Of a stretch of DNA of 64,000 nucleotides, positions 59,585-64,000 are shown piece by piece. Position numbers and translations under genes: made by a program. The stretch covers positions 21,396 to 85,395 of the forward strand of contig NZ_SMLL01000010.1 of NCBI RefSeq assembly GCF_004681965.1, in the 5' to 3' direction. This stretch comes from Ramlibacter rhizophilus. Lineage in GTDB: Bacteria > Pseudomonadota > Gammaproteobacteria > Burkholderiales > Burkholderiaceae_C. Numbering within the stretch: position 1 is the stretch's first letter; each line of letters opens with the position of its first letter. A model generated the notes under the pieces. That model worked only from the letters and a program-made list of their open reading frames with translations. It did not search any database and was not told the DNA's origin.

Positions 59585-60199
59585 TCACACGGCCAGCATC
59601 CAGGCGGCCGTGAGCAGCAGCACCAGCGCGAGGATGCGGTTGAACCAGAGCAGCCGGCGCCCCTGCGCAAGGAAGTCGCGCAGCAGCGAGCCGGCCAGCG
59701 CATAGACGAAGTTGCTGGTGAAGGCGAAGGCGATCATGAGCGCGCACACGATCGCCAGCCGCTGGCCCGGATTCGCCGCCGGGGCGCCGCCGGCGTTGAC
59801 CACCCACCCGGCGGTCAGGGTGAGCGCCAGCATCCAGGCCTTGATGTTGATGAACTGCAGTCCCACACCTTGCGGGAAGCTCACGTCGAGCTGGCTCCCC
59901 TCGAGGGGCGCGAGGGTGGCCTGGCGCGCGAGCTTCCAGGCCAGCCAGACGAGGTAGGCAACGCCCGCCAGCTTGACGGTCCAGCGCAGTGCCGGAACCC
60001 CCGTGACGATGGCGCCCAGCCCCAGGCCGCAGGCGAGCATGAGCAGCGTCCAGCCCGTGGGCACGGCCAGGCAGAAGCGCAGTGCGCGCCGCAGCCCGTG
60101 GTTGGCGGCCAGGGCCGTGGAGAGCGTGGTGTTGGGGCCTGGCGAGAAGCTCATGGCGCTGCAGAACACCAGCAGCGCGGTCAGTTCGGTGGCGTTCAT
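59585..60199 (-). CDS. LysE/RhtB-family amino-acid exporter
   Basis: This 204-residue membrane protein has about six hydrophobic segments and the signature FCSAMSFSPGPNTTLSTALAANHGLRRALRFC near the N-terminus, plus FINIKAWMLAL in the middle. The family exports amino acids or related small molecules; the substrate is unknown. The ATG at 60199 is preferred; a GTG two codons upstream is in frame. Confidence 0.88.
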   Translation of the reverse strand: MNATELTALLVFCSAMSFSPGPNTTLSTALAANHGLRRALRFCLAVPTGWTLLMLACGLGLGAIVTGVPALRWTVKLAGVAYLVWLAWKLARQATLAPLEGSQLDVSFPQGVGLQFINIKAWMLALTLTAGWVVNAGGAPAANPGQRLAIVCALMIAFAFTSNFVYALAGSLLRDFLAQGRRLLWFNRILALVLLLTAAWMLAV

Positions 60200-60244
60200 G
60201 GACACAGGACGGCGGGCATGCGCCGACTGTAAACGCCACGCGCC

Positions 60245-61876
60245 CTACAGCATTTCCTCGGGCGCGAGCGGCCCCAGCAGCTTAACGAGCAGGCGCAAGG
60301 ACCAGCTGGCCAGCGGCTCGGTCCGTTCATCGCCGAAGGCGGCCCCCGGCGGCGCGCGCCAGACCAGGACGCCGTCCTCCACGGTGACACGGTAGGCGCC
60401 GCGTGCGATGGTGGACTCGATGAGCCGAGCGCCTTGCTGCGCGAGCCGCGTGCTGCGAATGAGCAGGGCGACCTCACTGTTCTGGAGCTGGGAGCGCAGG
60501 TCGAGGTTCATGGATCCGAGCACGTTCAGGCGGCGGTCGATCAGCACGGCCTTGGAATGGAGGCTGGCCCGCGAACTCAGGCCCTTGGAGCCGCCGATGC
60601 CGAACCCGCTGCCCGCGCTCGCGCCTTCGGCGGACACGTCGGCACGCATCTCGTGCAACTGCACGCCGAGCGCGATGAGGTCGGGTCGGTAGCGGGCATA
60701 ACCCGCGTGCGCGGCGGGCGCATCGTTGGAAGCGAGCGAGTTGGTCAGGACCCGGACCGCGATGCCGCGGGCACGCAGCTCGGCGAAGGTGTCCATCATC
60801 TGGCGCCCGGGAACGAAGTAGGGCGAGATGATCAGCACTTCCTGCCGGGCCTCGCGCATCAGGCCGAGGAGGCCATCGACCACGGTCTCCTGCGCGCCCG
60901 CTTCCTCGTCGGCGGACAGCTTGCCGGGCTTGTCGACAAGCAGCACGGAGGGCGCCCAGACCAGCGGCACGCGAGCCAGGTCCATGGGAGCCCTGCGCAC
61001 GCTCGCGATCTCCGACGCATCCACTCCGGGGAGGACGGCGCCGGCGGGCGCGTCGGGAGCGCTGCGCGCGAGGCCTTGCTCGCGGAGCCGTTCGAGGTCC
61101 TTCGGCGAGAGCAGCGAATCCATCGGGTAGGCCAGCTCGTCGTTCCAGTAGCGGTCGAAGCTGGCGGACATGTCGCGCACGATCCGGCCGGCGGCCAGCA
61201 CGTCGAGGTCCACGAAGTTGCTCTTCTCGTCGCTGCCGAAGTAGGCGTCGCCCAGGTTGCGGCCGCCCGTGATGCCCCAGGCGTTGTCGGCGATGAAGAG
61301 CTTGTTGTGCATCCGCTTCTGGATGCGGTCCATGTCGTGCAGCGATCCGACGATGCGTGCGACGAAGGAACTGCGCGGCCCCGGCAGTGGATTGAACAGG
61401 CGGATGGCGATGTTCGGCTCCAGCCCCAGTCGCAGAACCTGGGCGTCCTTGCCGGCCGTGTTGAAGTCGTCGAGCAGGAGTCGCACCCGCACGCCCCGCT
61501 GCGCGGCTTGGCGGATGCGCTGGAGCAGCAGCTCCGTGCTCGCGTCCGCATGAACGGCGTAGTACTGCAGGTCCAGGGTGTGCCGAGCGGACTCGATGAG
61601 CGCGAGCCGACTGGTCAAAGCCGCATCGACGCTGTCCAGCAGGTGGAAACCGGAATCGCTGCGGGCAGCGGCGGCGTTGCGGCGCTGGGAGGTGAGCTGG
61701 CCCAGCGGCGTTTGGCCGGGTGCCGACCAGGCCTGGCTCGGCGTGCGCACCACGTCGGAAGGAAGACTGGCGCAGGCACTGCCCATGGCGGCGCACGTCA
61801 GCAGTGCGAGCACGCGCGCCAGATGCCAGCCTCGGGACCAACGAGCGTTTGGCGGGGCGGGAGTCGGCGCAAGCAT
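60245..61876 (-). CDS. Phospholipase D family protein (ClsC-like)
   Basis: This 543-residue protein has an N-terminal hydrophobic segment ending in a possible lipobox (MGSAC, about residue 34) and two HKD motifs. HNKLFIADNAWGITGGRN is at about residue 190, and HSKAVLIDRRLNVLGSMN at about 440. These define two-domain phospholipase D/cardiolipin synthases. The layout resembles ClsC, which makes cardiolipin from phosphatidylglycerol and phosphatidylethanolamine (inference). It is 45 bases upstream of the exporter gene. Confidence 0.86.
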   Translation of the reverse strand: MLAPTPAPPNARWSRGWHLARVLALLTCAAMGSACASLPSDVVRTPSQAWSAPGQTPLGQLTSQRRNAAAARSDSGFHLLDSVDAALTSRLALIESARHTLDLQYYAVHADASTELLLQRIRQAAQRGVRVRLLLDDFNTAGKDAQVLRLGLEPNIAIRLFNPLPGPRSSFVARIVGSLHDMDRIQKRMHNKLFIADNAWGITGGRNLGDAYFGSDEKSNFVDLDVLAAGRIVRDMSASFDRYWNDELAYPMDSLLSPKDLERLREQGLARSAPDAPAGAVLPGVDASEIASVRRAPMDLARVPLVWAPSVLLVDKPGKLSADEEAGAQETVVDGLLGLMREARQEVLIISPYFVPGRQMMDTFAELRARGIAVRVLTNSLASNDAPAAHAGYARYRPDLIALGVQLHEMRADVSAEGASAGSGFGIGGSKGLSSRASLHSKAVLIDRRLNVLGSMNLDLRSQLQNSEVALLIRSTRLAQQGARLIESTIARGAYRVTVEDGVLVWRAPPGAAFGDERTEPLASWSLRLLVKLLGPLAPEEML

Positions 61877-61961
61877 GTTGCGGCCACTGTAGCCACGACC
61901 GCGGCTCGGCAGTGGCGCCCAGGGTCAGCCGTAGCCGCGACCCCGTGCGGGAAAAATGCGC

Positions 61962-63830
61962 TTACAGGGTGCCCAGCGAATCCCAACGCTCGAGTGCGGC
62001 CATCAAGGCTTCCTCGATCTCTGCACTGCGCGCCGCGAGCTGCGCAGCCCGTGCCCCATCGGTTCGGTAGAGGGAGCCGTCCGTCAGGGCGTCGGAGATC
62101 GACCGCTGCTCATCTTCCAAGGCTTCGATCAAGCCGGGAAGCGCATCGAGTTCGCGCTGCTCCTTGTAGCTCAGCTTGCGCTTCGCGCCCGGTCGCGGCT
62201 CCTGCGGCGGTGGGGGCTGTGGGGACTCGCGGGTTGCCGCGGCTGCCTTCGGCTGGGCGGCGGCTCGAGCGCGCCGGGACTGCGTCAGCCAGTCCTCGAC
62301 GCCGCCTTCATATTCGCGCCAGACGCCCTCGCCTTCGTAGGCGATGGTGCTGGTCACCACATTGTCCAGGAAGCTGCGATCGTGGCTGACCAGGAACACC
62401 GTGCCTTCGTGGGCCTGCAACAGGTCCTCCAGCATCTCGAGGGTGTCGATGTCCAGGTCGTTGGTCGGCTCGTCAAGCACCAGCACGTTGGCCGGCCGTG
62501 CGAACAGCCGGGCCAGGAGGAGGCGGTTGCGCTCGCCGCCCGAGAGCGAGCGGATCGGCGAGCCTGCGCGTGCCGGCGAAAAGAGGAAGTCGCCCAGGTA
62601 GCTCTTGACGTGCTTGCGCTTGGCGCCGATCTCGATCCACTCGCTGCCCGGGCTGATGAAATCCTCCAGGGTCGCGTCCAGATCGAGCGCCTCGCGCATC
62701 TGGTCGAAGTAGGCAACCTGCAGCTTGGTCCCGAGCCGAACCTGCCCGGAATCGGGCGCGAGCTCGCCAAGAATCAGCTTGAGCAGCGTCGTCTTCCCGG
62801 CGCCGTTGGGCCCGATGAGCCCGACCTTGTCACCGCGCAGCAGGGTGGCCGAGAAGCCATCGATCACCTGACGCGAGCCGAAGGCCTTGCGCACGTCCGT
62901 GAGCTCCGCAACGAGCTTGCCGCTCGGCAGTCCGGCCGCGACCTCCATGTGGACCTGCCCCACGGCCGAGCGGCGTGCCGCCCGGGCCGCTCGCAGCCGG
63001 CCGAGGCGACTGATGCGCCCCTGCGCGCGTGTGCGGCGCGCCTCCACGCCCTTGCGGATCCAGGCTTCTTCCTCGACCAGCAGCTTGTCGGCCTTGGCGG
63101 TCACCACGGCCTCCTGCGCGAGTTGCTCCTCCTTGAGAATCTGGTAGCGGCTGAAATTGCCGGGGTAGGACCTGAGCTTGCCCCGGTCGAGCTCGACGAT
63201 GCGCGTGGCCACTCGATCAAGAAAGGCGCGGTCGTGCGTGATGGTCAGCACGCTCCCCTTGAAGGCGAGCAGCAGGTCCTCCAACCACTCGATCGATTCC
63301 AGGTCCAGATGGTTGGTGGGTTCGTCCAGCAGGAGAACATCGGGCTTGGCGACGAGGGCCTGCGCGAGCGCGACGCGCTTGCGCGACCCACCGGACAGCG
63401 CCCCGACCGTGGCCTGGGAATCCAGCCCGAGGCGATCGAGCGTCTCGTCCACGCGCTGGCGCCAGTTCCAGCCATCCAGCGCCTCGATCCGGCGCTGCAG
63501 CTCGTCCAGTCGGTCGTCTTCACGCTGGTAACGGTCGATGAGGTCGAGCACCGGTGCCAGGCCGGCGCTCACGGCGTCAAAGACGGTGCTGGATGCGTCG
63601 AGCACCGGCTCCTGCGCGACATACGCCGTTCGCACTCCCTGCTGCCACTGCAGCGAGCCGTCGTCTAGCTTCTCCTGGCCGGCAATGATCTTCAGCAGCG
63701 AGGTCTTGCCGGTCCCGTTCCGCCCGATGAGCCCCACCCGTTCCCCCGCAGACAGGGCCAAGGCAGCGCCGTCCAGAAGCGGCACGTGGCCATAGGCGAG
63801 ATGAGCGTCGATGAGGGTGAGCAGGGCCAT
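61962..63830 (-). CDS. uup: ABC-F ATPase, Uup type
   Basis: This 622-residue soluble protein has two ABC cassettes and no membrane domain. The first has Walker A GRNGTGKTSLLK, signature LSGGSRKR and LLLDEPTNHLD. The second has GPNGAGKTTLLK, LSGGERNR and VLDEPTNDLD. A charged C-terminal coiled coil (about 550-615) is typical of Uup, which binds DNA or ribosomes and suppresses transposon excision. The ATG at 63830 gives MALLTLIDAHLAYGHVPLLD. Confidence 0.92.
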   Translation of the reverse strand: MALLTLIDAHLAYGHVPLLDGAALALSAGERVGLIGRNGTGKTSLLKIIAGQEKLDDGSLQWQQGVRTAYVAQEPVLDASSTVFDAVSAGLAPVLDLIDRYQREDDRLDELQRRIEALDGWNWRQRVDETLDRLGLDSQATVGALSGGSRKRVALAQALVAKPDVLLLDEPTNHLDLESIEWLEDLLLAFKGSVLTITHDRAFLDRVATRIVELDRGKLRSYPGNFSRYQILKEEQLAQEAVVTAKADKLLVEEEAWIRKGVEARRTRAQGRISRLGRLRAARAARRSAVGQVHMEVAAGLPSGKLVAELTDVRKAFGSRQVIDGFSATLLRGDKVGLIGPNGAGKTTLLKLILGELAPDSGQVRLGTKLQVAYFDQMREALDLDATLEDFISPGSEWIEIGAKRKHVKSYLGDFLFSPARAGSPIRSLSGGERNRLLLARLFARPANVLVLDEPTNDLDIDTLEMLEDLLQAHEGTVFLVSHDRSFLDNVVTSTIAYEGEGVWREYEGGVEDWLTQSRRARAAAQPKAAAATRESPQPPPPQEPRPGAKRKLSYKEQRELDALPGLIEALEDEQRSISDALTDGSLYRTDGARAAQLAARSAEIEEALMAALERWDSLGTL

Positions 63831-63915
63831 GGGGAACAGGTTGAAGCAAGGCCTGGAGGTTATCCGGCACGCCAGCACGCGAGCGGCGTGCTCGGCCGGA
63901 TTTTTGCGCAAGCTC

Positions 63916-63945
63916 TTGTGAGCAGCGAGATTTCCGGTATAGAAT
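63916..63945 (+). promoter_or_regulatory. Strong promoter-like sequence facing out of the window
   Basis: TTGTGA (63916-63921) is followed after 16 bases by TATAGA (63938-63943), or after 18 by TAGAAT (63940-63945). It is pointed toward the right edge and divergent from uup. The driven gene lies beyond 64000; no coding start or stable RNA is recognisable in the remaining 55 bases. Confidence 0.5.
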
Positions 63946-64000
63946 GCAAGGCTTCGCTGATCGCAGGCTGCTGGGGGTACCTGGGCAGCTGGTGGAGGTG

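Overview
The window is a 64 kb stretch of dense, GC-rich chromosome. It most likely comes from a betaproteobacterium of the order Burkholderiales, probably a Comamonadaceae relative. This is inferred from the protein sequences (F1-ATPase, MreB, GatA/B, PilT/PilU), from the gene order, and from the nearly exclusive use of G/C-ending codons. No rRNA, tRNA, insertion sequence, phage or CRISPR array was seen, so no species is named.

Layout. 1-4407: end of the F1Fo ATP synthase operon (atpH 3' end, atpAGDC), closed by three tandem copies of one terminator hairpin (4449-4650). 4663-8368: a lemA operon with two TPM-domain proteins, an NTF2-like protein and a YheT-type hydrolase. 8376-12975: the cell-shape operon mreB-mreC-mreD-mrdA, divergent from the tRNA amidotransferase operon gatC-gatA-gatB (13172-16384). 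16401-24622: a DUF4124 protein, pyrE and xth with overlapping start codons, an unrecognised orphan gene, glutamate dehydrogenase, a SulP permease and a Rep/UvrD helicase. 24718-33171: a transporter, a second IF-1 gene, asparaginase, a zinc alcohol dehydrogenase, arginase, recQ and several small hypothetical genes. 33194-38066: yggS and the twitching-motility ATPases pilT and pilU with a cyclic-nucleotide-binding protein between them, then an oxidoreductase and a ferredoxin. 38072-45292: dolP, a SIS-domain protein, yraN, rsmI, priA, hemE and a TPR-methyltransferase. 45309-47456: a DsbD/ScsB-like thiol reductase.

47671-50029 is the most unusual part. Two small acidic proteins with the look of class I (CesT-type) type III secretion chaperones are followed directly by a 508-residue protein of no recognised family. 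That protein has a Ser/Pro-rich linker, an apparent internal duplication and atypical codons. The simplest reading is a chaperone-chaperone-effector cassette of a type III secretion system encoded elsewhere. No secretion machinery lies in this window.

50024-64000 returns to ordinary chromosomal genes. They are an Lrp regulator divergent from a stand-alone pyruvate-dehydrogenase-type E1, a PQQ-type sugar dehydrogenase, a creatininase-family hydrolase, a CBS protein, an RlmN-like radical SAM enzyme, a KGG-repeat stress protein, a thioredoxin-like protein, a histidine phosphatase, PhzF, a LysE/RhtB exporter, a phospholipase D family protein and an ABC-F ATPase. The right edge carries a promoter-like sequence pointing out of the window.

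Most genes are packed with gaps of 0-50 bases and several use 4-base start/stop overlaps, so much of the expression is probably polycistronic. The only gene-free stretch above 300 bases is between priA and hemE. It contains two DnaA-box matches and several inverted repeats.
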